This document shows, in pieces, positions 42,866 to 56,670 of a DNA stretch of 64,000 nucleotides. The notes beneath the pieces were generated by a model. That model saw only the letters and a program-made list of their open reading frames with translations. It made no database searches and was not told the DNA's origin. Position numbers and translations under genes: made by a program. Position 1 is the stretch's first letter. Each line of letters opens with the position of its first letter. The stretch lies in the NCBI GenBank assembly GCA_032622095.1, contig CP136065.1, positions 242,461,530-242,525,529 of the forward strand, written 5' to 3'. Source of the stretch: Siphonodentalium dalli. Lineage: Eukaryota; Mollusca; Scaphopoda; Gadilida; Siphonodentaliidae.

Positions 42866-45161
42866 TAGATGGTTTGACTTGACTTTGCTCCACTCCTGAT
42901 CCTGAGCTAACCGGGGTTTATAGGTCACGCCGCGTGGGTGTATATATCGGTGAAGGTTATCGCCATAATAACGCGTGGCGGGTACGTCTAGGTCAAGGAC
43001 GAACAAAATAATTCCGCAACAAGCGGGCCGAGGTTATCACGAGAATAGCGCCTAATTATTGCGGGTACTAAACAATGCGTGTATATATGTCTAAATGATA
43101 TCTCTCTCGTGTTAACCCTACCGCTTATCGCATATTCATGTAATATGAAAGAAAATATGTACTCGGGTGACTGCTATCAGAGGTATATATTAATCACGAG
43201 AATAACTCGCCAGCGTTGCGCGCGGTAGCGATAAACCAGATCGCGTGTACTATACACAGTGGTACATAATATATGTATTGGTTTGACTGCCTAAACCCTA
43301 AGCGCCTAATCCTGAGCTATCAGGATGGTGTTATATGTCACGCCGCGTGGGTGTATATGGGCGAAGGTTATCACGATAATAGCGCCTCATTATCGCGGGT
43401 ACTAAACAATGCGTGTATATCTAAACGATATATCCCGCGCGTTAACCCTACCGCTTATCACCTGCGTTTCCGATAAACGATATATCCATCGCGTTAACCC
43501 GAGAGCTTATCGCCTATCAATGTAATATGAAATAAAATAGGGTGTGTGTACTAGGGATATAGGTTATCCGCAGTATTTGATCAAGGTATATATTAATACG
43601 CGGGTATATAATCGTAAGTATTTGTTTTTTTGTCACGGAAGTAAAAGCATTATTGAAGACTTCCAATAGACTATATCTGAGAAATTTCTCGCGCACAAAT
43701 TCTATAGTTATAGTTATTATAATATAGTGATTATTGTAAGCCTAATAAATCTGATAACAGGGATATACTAATGCACTATACGGTCTGGCAGTTCTTTCCA
43801 TGGTTCAACAAAGAAACCTCTTCAATATTTATCCGGCACCTCATGGGGGGGGGGGGGTGTTACTTCACCGAGAATCCCTATTACCACACCCAAATATTGA
43901 TATAGTGGTATGTCTCCACCCACACCCCTATATTTATGTCTATGTTGATGCGTGTATACATATTTACTTAATGTATTCTTTAATCATTCATTTCTCTTTA
44001 TTATCGTTCATTTATAGCATTATTAGAAGAAATTTAGTCTAAAATCTCCATTACATAGAGACAATAAAGAGCCCATATGGTGTAGACTAATACATAAATA
44101 CTTACTTCATATATTCGTTTCACCAATTATATGTATTGTACATCCTTTACATTTAGTCTGTTATACAGAGGAAACAAAGCATATACTACGTGGCAGTTTT
44201 ATATGACGATAAGACCTACTATGTGAACACATGTGCATATTAATTTCACATATTCTTCTCAAAACGCTTTATTTTATACGGGGATATCAAACATTGGTCT
44301 GGAAAAGGCCTGCTATGTGGACGCGCGTATACATATTGACTTCATATATACATTCATAGTTCATTTCTCTTAATTATCGTTCATTTAATATCATTATTAG
44401 TAGAAATATAGTCTAAAACCGTCGGTATATGGAGAATATATAGCGTCAATACTGTTTTATTGTTGGTAACATCAAATTATTGCATCATATATCGCAACTA
44501 AACAAGCGAGACAACTCATAAATTCTTAATAGTTCTGATGTCTATGGCAGTTCACAGAGTGTATATTTTCATTGTTGTTACCATTTTAGTGCATACATTA
44601 CTGATTTCTGTGTAAGAACGCTGGTCTCCATTGTTGTTATGATTGTGCCTATAACTGTCCATATTCTTAAAGCAAGTACGGTACCTCTATGTGATATGAT
44701 GTATAAATATTTCCATTTTCATAGGTAAATCACGTATAAACGCTCTTTAATGTATAGTTAAACTGAGTTTTCACATGCAGGGCTATGTCTTTGTGGACTA
44801 TATACGTGGTATACTTCAGTATATACACGAAGTGAATGTGTTCTAAGTATGCGTATCTGATTTATGTATACGTCCGTGTTTCTTAAAGCAAATCCAATAC
44901 ACATTAGTGCGTTATATTATGATGTACATTAAGTGCCCTTTTCACTGTTAAATCAAGTAAAAAAGCCCTCTACTATAGTTAACTATTCAGTTCCACATAC
45001 GCTATAAGCTCTATGGTGGTCCGGTGTGTCTTATCAATATGCCATTATATGCACGAATGTAATGTGTTCAAATATGTGGGTTATGATGTATACTTTAATG
45101 TTAAAGTATATAAGCACTCTTTAAGATATGCATATGCAGAATGTTGCCTCTTTACACTGAC
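42866..45161. repeat. 2.3 kb unit A, left arm
   Basis: From 'tagatggtttgac' to 'cctctttacactgac', about 98% identical to unit B. It contains an internal degenerate duplication around 'cctgagctaac/atcagg...cacgccgcgtgggtgtatat' (42900-43160 and 43310-43540) with 'ttaaccctaccgcttatcgc' twice, and a G run near 43845. Confidence 0.85.
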
Positions 45162-45165
45162 TCGG

Positions 45166-47455
45166 GTAGATGGTTTGATCATGATTTGCTCCCCTCCTGA
45201 TCCTGAGCTAACCAGGGTTATAGGTCACGCCGCGTGGGTGTATATATCGGTGAAGGTTATCGCCATAATAACGCGTGGCGGGTACGTCTAGGCCAATGAC
45301 GAACAAAATATTTCGGCAACAAGTGAGCGACGGTTATCACGAGAATAGCGCCTAATTATTGCGGGTACTAAACAATGCGTGTATATATGTCTAAATGATA
45401 TCTCTCTCGTGTTAACCCTACCGCTTATCGCATATTCATGTAATATAAAAGAAAATATGTACTCGGGTGACTGCTATCAGAGGTATATATTAATCACGAG
45501 AATAACTCGCCAGCGTCGCGCGCGGTAGCGATAAACCAGATCGCGTGTACTATACACAGTGGTACATAATATATGTATTGGTTTGACTGCCTAAACCCTA
45601 AGCGCCTAATCCTGAGCTATCAGGGTGGGGTTATATGTCACGCCGCGTGGGTGTATATGGGCGAATGTTATCACGATAATAGCGCCTCATTATCGCGGGT
45701 ACTAAACAATGCGTGTATATCTAAACGATATATCCCGCGCGTTAACCCTACCGCTTATCGCCTGCGTTTCCGATAAACGATATATCCATCGCGTTACCCC
45801 GAGAGCTTATCGCCTATCAATGTAATATGAAATAAAATAAGGTGTGTGTACTAGGGATATAGGTTATCCGCAGTATTTGATCAAGGTATATATTAATACG
45901 CGGGTATATAATCGTAAGTATTTGTTTTTTTTGTCACGGAAGTAAAAGCATTATTGAAGACTTCCAATAGACTATATCTGAGAAATTTCTCGCACACAAA
46001 TTCTATAGTTATAGTTATTATAATATAGTGATTATTGTAAGCCTAATAAATCTGATAACAGGGATATACTAATGCACTATACGGTCTGGTAGTTCTTTCG
46101 ATGGTTCAACATAGAAACCTCTTCAATATTTATCCGGCACCTCATAGGGGGGGGGGGGTGTTACTTCACCGAGAATCCCTATTACCACACCCAAATATTG
46201 ATATAGTGGTATGTCTCCACCCACACCCCTATATTTATGTCTATGTTGATGCGTGTATACATATTTACTTCATGTATTCTTTAATCATTCATTTCTCTTT
46301 ATTATCGTTCATTTATAGCATTATTAGAAGAAATTTAATCTAAAATCTCCATTACATAGAGACAATAAAGAGCCCATATGGTGTAGACTAATACATAAAT
46401 ACTTACTTCATGTATTCGTTTCACCAATTATATGTATTGTACATCCTATACATTTAGTCTGTTATACAGAGGAAACAAAGCATATACTACGTGGCAGTTT
46501 CATATGACGATAAGACCTACTATGTGAACACATGTGCATATTAATTTCACATATTCTTCTCAAAACGCTTTATTTTATACGGGGGTATCAAACATTGGTC
46601 TGGAAAAGGCCTGCTATGTGGACGCGCGTATACATATTGACTTCATATATACATTCATAGTTCATTTCTCTTAATTATCGTTCATTTAATAGCATTATTA
46701 GTAGAAATATAGTCTAAAACCGTCGGTATATGGAGAATATATAGCGTCAATACTGTTTTATTGTTGGTAACTCAAATTATTGCATCATATATCGCAACTA
46801 AACAAGCGAGACAACTCATAAATTCTTAATAGTTCTGATGTCTATGGCAGTTCACAGAGTGTATATTTTCATTGTTGTTACCATTTTAGTGCATACATTA
46901 CTGATTTCTGTGTAAGAACGCTGGTCTCCATTGTTGTTATGATTGTGCCTATAACTGTCCATATTCTTAAAGCAAGTACGGTACCTCTATGTGATATGAT
47001 GTATAAATATTTCCATTTTCATAGGTAAATCACGTATAAACGCTCTTTAATGTATAGTTAAACTGAGTTTTCACATGCAGGGCTATGTCTTTGTGGACTA
47101 TATACGTGGTATACTTCAGTATATACACGAAGTGAATGTGTTCTAAGTATGCGTATCTGATTTATGTATACGTCCGTGTTTCTTAAAGCTAATCCAATAC
47201 ACATTAGTGCGTTATATTATGATGTACATTAAGTGCCCTTTTCACTGTTAAATCAAGTAAAAAAGCCCTCTACTATAGTTAACTATTCAGTTCCACATAC
47301 GCTATAAGCTCTATGGTGGTCCGGTGTGTCTTATCAATATGCCATTATATGCACGAATGTAATGTGTTCAAATATGTGGGTTATGATGTATACTTTAATG
47401 TTAAAGTATATAAGCACTCTTTAAGATATGCATATGCAGAATGTTGCCTCTTTAC
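45166..47455. repeat. 2.3 kb unit B, left arm
   Basis: Tandem copy of unit A, starting 'tagatggtttgatcatg'. The right-arm partners are at about 51986-54275 (B) and 54281-56577 (A). Confidence 0.85.
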
Positions 47456-47677
47456 ACTGACAGAAAAAAAAAGGAATATATAATTTTGAGTACTACTCTT
47501 CATAAAACGTTAGAAAACCATAATCTAACAACGAATATCGAAGAACAATGTAATTACTTGATAAGCATTATAAATATTTCGTCTGTTTTAAATAAAATGG
47601 AAATATTTCGTCTATTTGAAATACAGTTGGAAGCAACAATCAAGTATTTAAATGAAATTTGGACCAAAATCTTATAA
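47441..47677 (+). other. 78-codon open frame of unknown meaning, inner arm
   Basis: A frame with Lys/Glu/Ile/Leu-rich helical composition (M-E-I-F-R-L-F-E-I-Q-L-E-A-T-I-K-Y-L). Its mirror at 51764-51997 has the same sequence. There is no recognised family, and it may be chance in AT-rich DNA. Confidence 0.2.
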
Positions 47678-48179
47678 TTTGAGAAAACGTATATAATTTC
47701 TATCGAAGTCTTATAATAAAGGAAGGCTTTATGCGAATCCATTCGGTCTAATGTGTGAATGTGTTCATCATCGCAAATATAATGATGCAGAAATTAATAC
47801 TTCCTAGAAAAATGTTAACATAGCCTGTATTTAACCGAAATAATATAGCATTTGAGTTAAAATATTTCATATTAGGACCATAACGAACCAATGCATAAAA
47901 ATATAATATTTAGTTTTTCAGTCTCGATCAAAATAATGCAGGGTTGTCAATTATCAACAAAAAAACAAATACTTTGAAATAAAAACGATGACATAAGAAC
48001 GAATATCCAAGAGCTAGTGTGAAAATAACCCTCACATTTATAAAAAAAAAACAATAAAAATTCAGTTGTCGAGTCAGTCCTTCAAAATTATTGAATGTTT
48101 TCGTATATGTTGGATCAAATTTAACACAAAAATCAATTAGCTCACTAACAGTTCGCGCAATATCTCATATTTTGAGAAA

Positions 48180-49330
48180 ACGTTTACAATTTTAGACAAC
48201 AATATTGCTAGTAAAGGTGAATATTTCATCCTGGAATTCATGAAATATGATAAAAATAGATGTAAAGACACTTCACGAGCCCTCATATCTTTGAGTTATG
48301 AACATAAAGTTATCTCATAGTGCCATTGTACCCCATAATTTGGTCAGGAGAAATATGTATTTCATATTTGACCCTTCATCTATGGTAAAAAATGAATTAA
48401 GGGACATGGGAGTGGTGTCCTACACATTAACCTAGAGCATAAATTGACTCAATTTTACAATTTTAGGCAACATTCTTGCCAGGGAAAGTGTATATATCAT
48501 GTTGGAACTCATCAAATGTGATAAACATGCATCAAAAGACACTTACTGAGTTCTGATGACTTTGAGTTATGACAACAACGGCATCTCATACTAGATTGTA
48601 AGCCATAATTTGGTCAGGAAAAGTGTAAATTTCATATTTTATCCTACAAGTGTTTTAACAATCAATGTAATTACACCCCATCGGTCGCCTAGACACAGCG
48701 TAAATGTTCTCAAGTTTTCAACTGTAGGCCACAATGTCGGTAGTGAAGGTAAACATTTCATGTTGGAACCCATGAAATGTCTTTTTATCCATTTTATCAC
48801 ATTTCATGAGTACTTATCACGGAGTTATGAACATAAAGGGACCTCATAGTGTATTGTAGGTTATAATTTGGTCAGGAAAATTGTAAATTTCATGTCTTAA
48901 GCTCCATGTGTTTAAAAAATATATTTAATTACAGCCATTGGGTCCCTAGATATCAACCCACAGTCCATATGTAGTCCATATGCAATTTTAGGGAACAGTG
49001 TTGCTAGTGAAGGTGAACATTCCATGCCGGAACTCATGAAATATGATAAAAATAGATGAAAAGACACTTTCTGAGGCCTTGGTCAGGAGAAATGTGTGTT
49101 GTATTTTGACCCTTGATGCGTGGTAGCAATCAATGAAATTACACCCCATGGTATCCTCAGATATGAAGCAACATCATAAATGCACTCAGTTTTGGCAATT
49201 TAGAAAACATTGTTGATAGGGAAGTTGTACATGTCATGTTGGAACTGGTGAAATGTGATAATAATTGATCAAAAGACACTCGATGAGCCCTGATGGGTTT
49301 CAATTATGGTCATAAAGGCATCTGATAGTG
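48180..49330. repeat. About five degenerate 265 bp tandem units, left arm
   Basis: Each unit has 'caattttaggcaacatt', 'catgttggaactcatgaaat', 'aaaagacact', 'gagttatg(a)acataaag' and 'ataatttggtcaggaaaa'. The mirrored array is at about 50111-51261. Confidence 0.85.
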
Positions 49331-49553
49331 TCATTATACAACGGGGAAATTTGTGAAGCGCTAACAAAGCGTATCTACACGGTGTTATACGATCCAAAAT
49401 GATCCTGATATAAGAAATGCAATCTAGATCATACTCAGTATCTTCGTATCGACTGAATATATCGTTATTCGATGGTGATCCCGACATACCTCCGTCTTTA
49501 CTTTTCTTATGCCTTTGTAGATTGTAGTTCGTCGATAATATATTTCTGAACAA
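49269..49553 (-). CDS. 94-codon frame next to the palindrome centre (left copy), unrecognised
   Basis: It encodes a small protein with a polar N-terminus and a hydrophobic, Cys-containing middle (Y-I-R-I-I-L-D-R-I-T-P-C-R-Y-A-L-L-A-L-H). The identical frame is at 49888-50172 on the plus strand, so the two copies are transcribed away from the shared centre. The last third overlaps the 265 bp array, which weakens the case for a real gene. There is no known family. Confidence 0.3.
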   Translation of the reverse strand: MFRNILSTNYNLQRHKKSKDGGMSGSPSNNDIFSRYEDTEYDLDCISYIRIILDRITPCRYALLALHKFPRCIMTLSDAFMTIIETHQGSSSVF

Positions 49554-49706
49554 ATGGCACCCGTGTATTATCTCGAATCATGGGAAGAACTATCGTCCTT
49601 ATACCAGCGAAAAGATGAGCGAATATGGTGTGGTATTATCAACTCGCCGCGCTCGTACCTCTATTTATCGTTTAGAGTTATTGTTCTTAGATAAAAAATA
49701 GGCGCG

Positions 49707-49734
49707 CGTGCGGCCCCCTCATCCCCACTGCCGC
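49707..49734. other. Loop of the giant palindrome
   Basis: 28 nt with a C/G-rich composition. It is flanked by ggcgcg on the left and cgcgcc on the right, then by 'taggcgcg' and the AT-rich stem. Confidence 0.8.
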
Positions 49735-49887
49735 CGCGCCTATTTTTTATCTAAGAACAATAACTCTAAACGATAAATAGAGGTACGAGCGCGGCGAGTT
49801 GATAATACCACACCATATTCGCTCATCTTTTCGCTGGTATAAGGACGATAGTTCTTCCCATGATTCGAGATAATACACGGGTGCCAT

Positions 49888-50172
49888 TTGTTCAGAAATA
49901 TATTATCGACGAACTACAATCTACAAAGGCATAAGAAAAGTAAAGACGGAGGTATGTCGGGATCACCATCGAATAACGATATATTCAGTCGATACGAAGA
50001 TACTGAGTATGATCTAGATTGCATTTCTTATATCAGGATCATTTTGGATCGTATAACACCGTGTAGATACGCTTTGTTAGCGCTTCACAAATTTCCCCGT
50101 TGTATAATGACACTATCAGATGCCTTTATGACCATAATTGAAACCCATCAGGGCTCATCGAGTGTCTTTTGA
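49888..50172 (+). CDS. 94-codon frame next to the palindrome centre (right copy)
   Basis: Identical in sequence to the left copy. The region between the two ATGs (49554-49887) would be a shared bidirectional promoter if either is expressed. Confidence 0.3.
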   Translation: MFRNILSTNYNLQRHKKSKDGGMSGSPSNNDIFSRYEDTEYDLDCISYIRIILDRITPCRYALLALHKFPRCIMTLSDAFMTIIETHQGSSSVF

Positions 50173-51261
50173 TCAATTATTATCACATTTCACCAGTTCC
50201 AACATGACATGTACAACTTCCCTATCAACAATGTTTTCTAAATTGCCAAAACTGAGTGCATTTATGATGTTGCTTCATATCTGAGGATACCATGGGGTGT
50301 AATTTCATTGATTGCTACCACGCATCAAGGGTCAAAATACAACACACATTTCTCCTGACCAAGGCCTCAGAAAGTGTCTTTTCATCTATTTTTATCATAT
50401 TTCATGAGTTCCGGCATGGAATGTTCACCTTCACTAGCAACACTGTTCCCTAAAATTGCATATGGACTACATATGGACTGTGGGTTGATATCTAGGGACC
50501 CAATGGCTGTAATTAAATATATTTTTTAAACACATGGAGCTTAAGACATGAAATTTACAATTTTCCTGACCAAATTATAACCTACAATACACTATGAGGT
50601 CCCTTTATGTTCATAACTCCGTGATAAGTACTCATGAAATGTGATAAAATGGATAAAAAGACATTTCATGGGTTCCAACATGAAATGTTTACCTTCACTA
50701 CCGACATTGTGGCCTACAGTTGAAAACTTGAGAACATTTACGCTGTGTCTAGGCGACCGATGGGGTGTAATTACATTGATTGTTAAAACACTTGTAGGAT
50801 AAAATATGAAATTTACACTTTTCCTGACCAAATTATGGCTTACAATCTAGTATGAGATGCCGTTGTTGTCATAACTCAAAGTCATCAGAGCTCAGTAAGT
50901 GTCTTTTGATGCATGTTTATCACATTTGATGAGTTCCAACATGATATATACACTTTCCCTGGCAAGAATGTTGCCTAAAATTGTAAAATTGAGTCAATTT
51001 ATGCTCTAGGTTAATGTGTAGGACACCACTCCCATGTCCCTTAATTCATTTTTTACCATAGATGAAGGGTCAAATATGAAATACATATTTCTCCTGACCA
51101 AATTATGGGGTACAATGGCACTATGAGATAACTTTATGTTCATAACTCAAAGATATGAGGGCTCGTGAAGTGTCTTTACATCTATTTTTATCATATTTCA
51201 TGAATTCCAGGATGAAATATTCACCTTTACTAGCAATATTGTTGTCTAAAATTGTAAACGT
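50111..51261. repeat. 265 bp tandem units, right arm
   Basis: Inverted partner of 48180-49330. Confidence 0.85.
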
Positions 51262-51985
51262 TTTCTCAAAATATGAGATATTGCGCGAACTGTTAGTGAG
51301 CTAATTGATTTTTGTGTTAAATTTGATCCAACATATACGAAAACATTCAATAATTTTGAAGGACTGACTCGACAACTGAATTTTTATTGTTTTTTTTTTA
51401 TAAATGTGAGGGTTATTTTCACACTAGCTCTTGGATATTCGTTCTTATGTCATCGTTTTTGTTTCAAAGTATTTGTTTTTTTGTTGATAATTGACAACCC
51501 TGCATTATTTTGATCGAGACTGAAAAACTAAATATTATATTTTTATGCATTGGTTCGTTATGGTCCTAATATGAAATATTTTAACTCAAATGCTATATTA
51601 TTTCGGTTAAATACAGGCTATGTTAACATTTTTCTAGGAAGTATTAATTTCTGCATCATTATATTTGCGATGATGAACACATTCACACATTAGACCGAAT
51701 GGATTCGCATAAAGCCTTCCTTTATTATAAGACTTCGATAGAAATTATATACGTTTTCTCAAATTATAAGATTTTGGTCCAAATTTCATTTAAATACTTG
51801 ATTGTTGCTTCCAACTGTATTTCAAATAGACGAAATATTTCCATTTTATTTAAAACAGACGAAATATTTATAATGCTTATCAAGTAATTACATTGTTCTT
51901 CGATATTCGTTGTTAGATTATGGTTTTCTAACGTTTTATGAAGAGTAGTACTCAAAATTATATATTCCTTTTTTTTTCTGTCAGT

Positions 51986-54275
51986 GTAAAGAGGCAACGT
52001 TCTGCATATGCATATCTTAAAGAGTGCTTATATACTTTAACATTAAAGTATACATCATAACCCACACATTTGAACACATTACATTCGTGCATATAATGGC
52101 ATATTGATAAGACACACCGGACCACCATAGAGCTTATAGCGTATGTGGAACTGAATAGTTAACTATAGTAGAGGGCTTTTTTACTTGATTTAACAGTGAA
52201 AAGGGCACTTAATGTACATCATAATATAACGCACTAATGTGTATTGGATTAGCTTTAAGAAACACGGACGTATACATAAATCAGATACGCATACTTAGAA
52301 CACATTTACTTCGTGTATATACTGAAGTATACCACGTATATAGTCCACAAAGACATAGCCCTGCATGTGAAAACTCAGTTTAACTATACATTAAAGAGCG
52401 TTTATACGTGATTTACCTATGAAAATGGAAATATTTATACATCATATCACATAGAGGTACCGTACTTGCTTTAAGAATATGGACAGTTATAGGCACAATC
52501 ATAACAACAATGGAGACCAGCGTTCTTACACAGAAATCAGTAATGTATGCACTAAAATGGTAACAACAATGAAAATATACACTCTGTGAACTGCCATAGA
52601 CATCAGAACTATTAAGAATTTATGAGTTGTCTCGCTTGTTTAGTTGCGATATATGATGCAATAATTTGAGTTACCAACAATAAAACAGTATTGACGCTAT
52701 ATATTCTCCATATACCGACGGTTTTAGACTATATTTCTACTAATAATGCTATTAAATGAACGATAATTAAGAGAAATGAACTATGAATGTATATATGAAG
52801 TCAATATGTATACGCGCGTCCACATAGCAGGCCTTTTCCAGACCAATGTTTGATACCCCCGTATAAAATAAAGCGTTTTGAGAAGAATATGTGAAATTAA
52901 TATGCACATGTGTTCACATAGTAGGTCTTATCGTCATATGAAACTGCCACGTAGTATATGCTTTGTTTCCTCTGTATAACAGACTAAATGTATAGGATGT
53001 ACAATACATATAATTGGTGAAACGAATACATGAAGTAAGTATTTATGTATTAGTCTACACCATATGGGCTCTTTATTGTCTCTATGTAATGGAGATTTTA
53101 GACTAAATTTCTTCTAATAATGCTATAAATGAACGATAATAAAGAGAAATGAATGATTAAAGAATACATCAAGTAAATATGTATACACGCATCAACATAG
53201 ACATAAATATAGGGGTGTGGGTGGAGACATACCACTATATCAATATTTGGGTGTGGTAATAGGGATTCTCGGTGAAGTAACACCCCCCCCCCCTATGAGG
53301 TGCCGGATAAATATTGAAGAGGTTTCTTTGTTGAACCATCGAAAGAACTACCAGACCGTATAGTGCATTAGTATATCCCTGTTATCAGATTTATTAGGCT
53401 TACAATAATCACTATATTATAATAACTATAACTATAGAATTTGTGCGCGAGAAATTTCTCAGATATAGTCTATTGGAAGTCTTCAATAATGCTTTTACTT
53501 CCGTGACAAAAAAAACAAATACTTACGATTATATACCCGCGTATTAATATATACCTTGATCAAATACTGCGGATAACCTATATCCCTAGTACACACACCT
53601 TATTTTATTTCATATTACATTGATAGGCGATAAGCTCTCGGGGTAACGCGATGGATATATCGTTTATCGGAAACGCAGGCGATAAGCGGTAGGGTTAACG
53701 CGCGGGATATATCGTTTAGATATACACGCATTGTTTAGTACCCGCGATAATGAGGCGTTATTATCGTGATAACATTCGCCCATATACACCCACGCGGCGT
53801 GACATATAACCCCACCCTGATAGCTCAGGATTAGGCGCTTAGGGTTTAGGCAGTCAAACCAATACATATATTATGTACCACTGTGTATAGTACACGCGAT
53901 CTGGTTTATCGCTACCGCGCGCGACGCTGGCGAGTTATTCTCGTGATTAATATATACCTCTGATAGCAGTCACCCGAGTACATATTTTCTTTCATATTAC
54001 ATGAATATGCGATAAGCGGTAGGGTTAACACGAGAGAGATATCATTTAGACATATATACACGCATTGTTTAGTACCCGCAATAATTAGGCGCTATTCTCG
54101 TGATAACCGTCGCTCACTTGTTGCCGAAATATTTTGTTCGTCATTGGCCTAGACGTACCCGCCACGCGTTATTATGGCGATAACCTTCACCGATATATAC
54201 ACCCACGCGGCGTGACCTATAACCCCGGTTAGCTCAGGATCAGGAGGGGAGCAAATCATGATCAAACCATCTACC
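51986..54275. repeat. 2.3 kb unit B, right arm
   Basis: Inverted partner of 45166-47455, with a few private substitutions (for example 'ggcgttattatcg' near 53756). Confidence 0.85.
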
Positions 54276-54280
54276 CGAGT

Positions 54281-56577
54281 CAGTGTAAAGAGGCAACATT
54301 CTGCATATGCATATCTTAAAGAGTGCTTATATACTTTAACATTAAAGTATACATCATAACCCACATATTTGAACACATTACATTCGTGCATATAATGGCA
54401 TATTGATAAGACACACCGGACCACCATAGAGCTTATAGCGTATGTGGAACTGAATAGTTAACTATAGTAGAGGGCTTTTTTACTTGATTTAACAGTGAAA
54501 AGGGCACTTAATGTACATCATAATATAACGCACTAATGTGTATTGGATTTGCTTTAAGAAACACGGACGTATACATAAATCAGATACGCATACTTAGAAC
54601 ACATTCACTTCGTGTATATACTGAAGTATACCACGTATATAGTCCACAAAGACATAGCCCTGCATGTGAAAACTCAGTTTAACTATACATTAAAGAGCGT
54701 TTATACGTGATTTACCTATGAAAATGGAAATATTTATACATCATATCACATAGAGGTACCGTACTTGCTTTAAGAATATGGACAGTTATAGGCACAATCA
54801 TAACAACAATGGAGACCAGCGTTCTTACACAGAAATCAGTAATGTATGCACTAAAATGGTAACAACAATGAAAATATACACTCTGTGAACTGCCATAGAC
54901 ATCAGAACTATTAAGAATTTATGAGTTGTCTCGCTTGTTTAGTTGCGATATATGATGCAATAATTTGATGTTACCAACAATAAAACAGTATTGACGCTAT
55001 ATATTCTCCATATACCGACGGTTTTAGACTATATTTCTACTAATAATGATATTAAATGAACGATAATTAAGAGAAATGAACTATGAATGTATATATGAAG
55101 TCAATATGTATACGCGCGTCCACATAGCAGGCCTTTTCCAGACCAATGTTTGATATCCCCGTATAAAATAAAGCGTTTTGAGAAGAATATGTGAAATTAA
55201 TATGCACATGTGTTCACATAGTAGGTCTTATCGTCATATAAAACTGCCACGTAGTATATGCTTTGTTTCCTCTGTATAACAGACTAAATGTAAAGGATGT
55301 ACAATACATATAATTGGTGAAACGAATATATGAAGTAAGTATTTATGTATTAGTCTACACCATATGGGCTCTTTATTGTCTCTATGTAATGGAGATTTTA
55401 GACTAAATTTCTTCTAATAATGCTATAAATGAACGATAATAAAGAGAAATGAATGATTAAAGAATACATTAAGTAAATATGTATACACGCATCAACATAG
55501 ACATAAATATAGGGGTGTGGGTGGAGACATACCACTATATCAATATTTGGGTGTGGTAATAGGGATTCTCGGTGAAGTAACACCCCCCCCCCCCCCCCAT
55601 GAGGTGCCGGATAAATATTGAAGAGGTTTCTTTGTTGAACCATGGAAAGAACTGCCAGACCGTATAGTGCATTAGTATATCCCTGTTATCAGATTTATTA
55701 GGCTTACAATAATCACTATATTATAATAACTATAACTATAGAATTTGTGCGCGAGAAATTTCTCAGATATAGTCTATTGGAAGTCTTCAATAATGCTTTT
55801 ACTTCCGTGACAAAAAAACAAATACTTACGATTATATACCCGCGTATTAATATATACCTTGATCAAATACTGCGGATAACCTATATCCCTAGTACACACA
55901 CCCTATTTTATTTCATATTACATTGATAGGCGATAAGCTCTCGGGTTAACGCGATGGATATATCGTTTATCGGAAACGCAGGTGATAAGCGGTAGGGTTA
56001 ACGCGCGGGATATATCGTTTAGATATACACGCATTGTTTAGTACCCGCGATAATGAGGCGCTATTATCGTGATAACATTCGCCCATATACACCCACGCGG
56101 CGTGACATATAACCCCACCCTGATAGCTCCGGATTAGGCGCTTAGGGTTTAGGCAGTCAAACCAATACATATATTATGTACCACTGTGTATAGTACACGC
56201 GATCTGGTTTATCGCTACCGCGCGCAACGCTGGCGAGTTATTCTCGTGATTAATATATACCTCTGATAGCAGTCACCCGAGTACATATTTTCTTTCATAT
56301 TACATGAATATGCGATAAGCGGTAGGGTTAACACGAGAGAGATATCATTTAGACATATATACACGCATTGTTTAGTACCCGCAATAATTAGGCGCTATTC
56401 TCGTGATAACCTCGGCCCGCTTGTTGCGGAATTATTTTGTTCGTCCTTGACCTAGACGTACCCGCCACGCGTTATTATGGCGATAACCTTCACCGATATA
56501 TACACCCACGCGGCGTGACCTATAAACCCCGGTTAGCTCAGGATCAGGAGTGGAGCAAAGTCAAGTCAAACCATCTA
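54281..56577. repeat. 2.3 kb unit A, right arm
   Basis: Inverted partner of 42866-45161. The C run near 55583 is longer than its mirrored G run. Confidence 0.85.
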
Positions 56578-56623
56578 CTAGAAAATGTAGACTATACTAC
56601 TCGCATGTCACGTTAATAAAAGA

Positions 56624-56626
<3 letters not shown>

Positions 56627-56667
<41 letters not shown>
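56627..56667. repeat. (TC)n microsatellite just outside the palindrome
   Basis: About 20 tc units, 25 bp beyond the right end of the palindrome. Confidence 0.95.

Positions 56668-56670
<3 letters not shown>

Larger units (their letters stand above)
42841..56602. repeat. 13.8 kb near-perfect palindrome with 28 nt centre
   Basis: 42841-49706 is the inverted copy of 49735-56602. Arms are about 6.87 kb and differ only by scattered single bases and homopolymer lengths. Mirrored positions sum to about 99441-99443 along the whole length. The centre (49707-49734) is GC-rich. Each arm holds two 2.3 kb tandem units and an inner 2.2 kb segment. The variants that distinguish the two tandem units on the left are mirrored on the right, so the tandem duplication came before the inversion. 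No gene is recognised. Confidence 0.9.

Noticed and set aside
43120-43560. TTAACCCTA repeats as telomeric or subtelomeric sequence
   Set aside because: Only isolated single copies inside a longer unit; there is no tandem ttaggg or similar array.
43800-44042. 80-codon frame found four times in the palindrome units
   Set aside because: Present four times only because the unit is. It crosses a variable G run that changes the frame length and has no motif.
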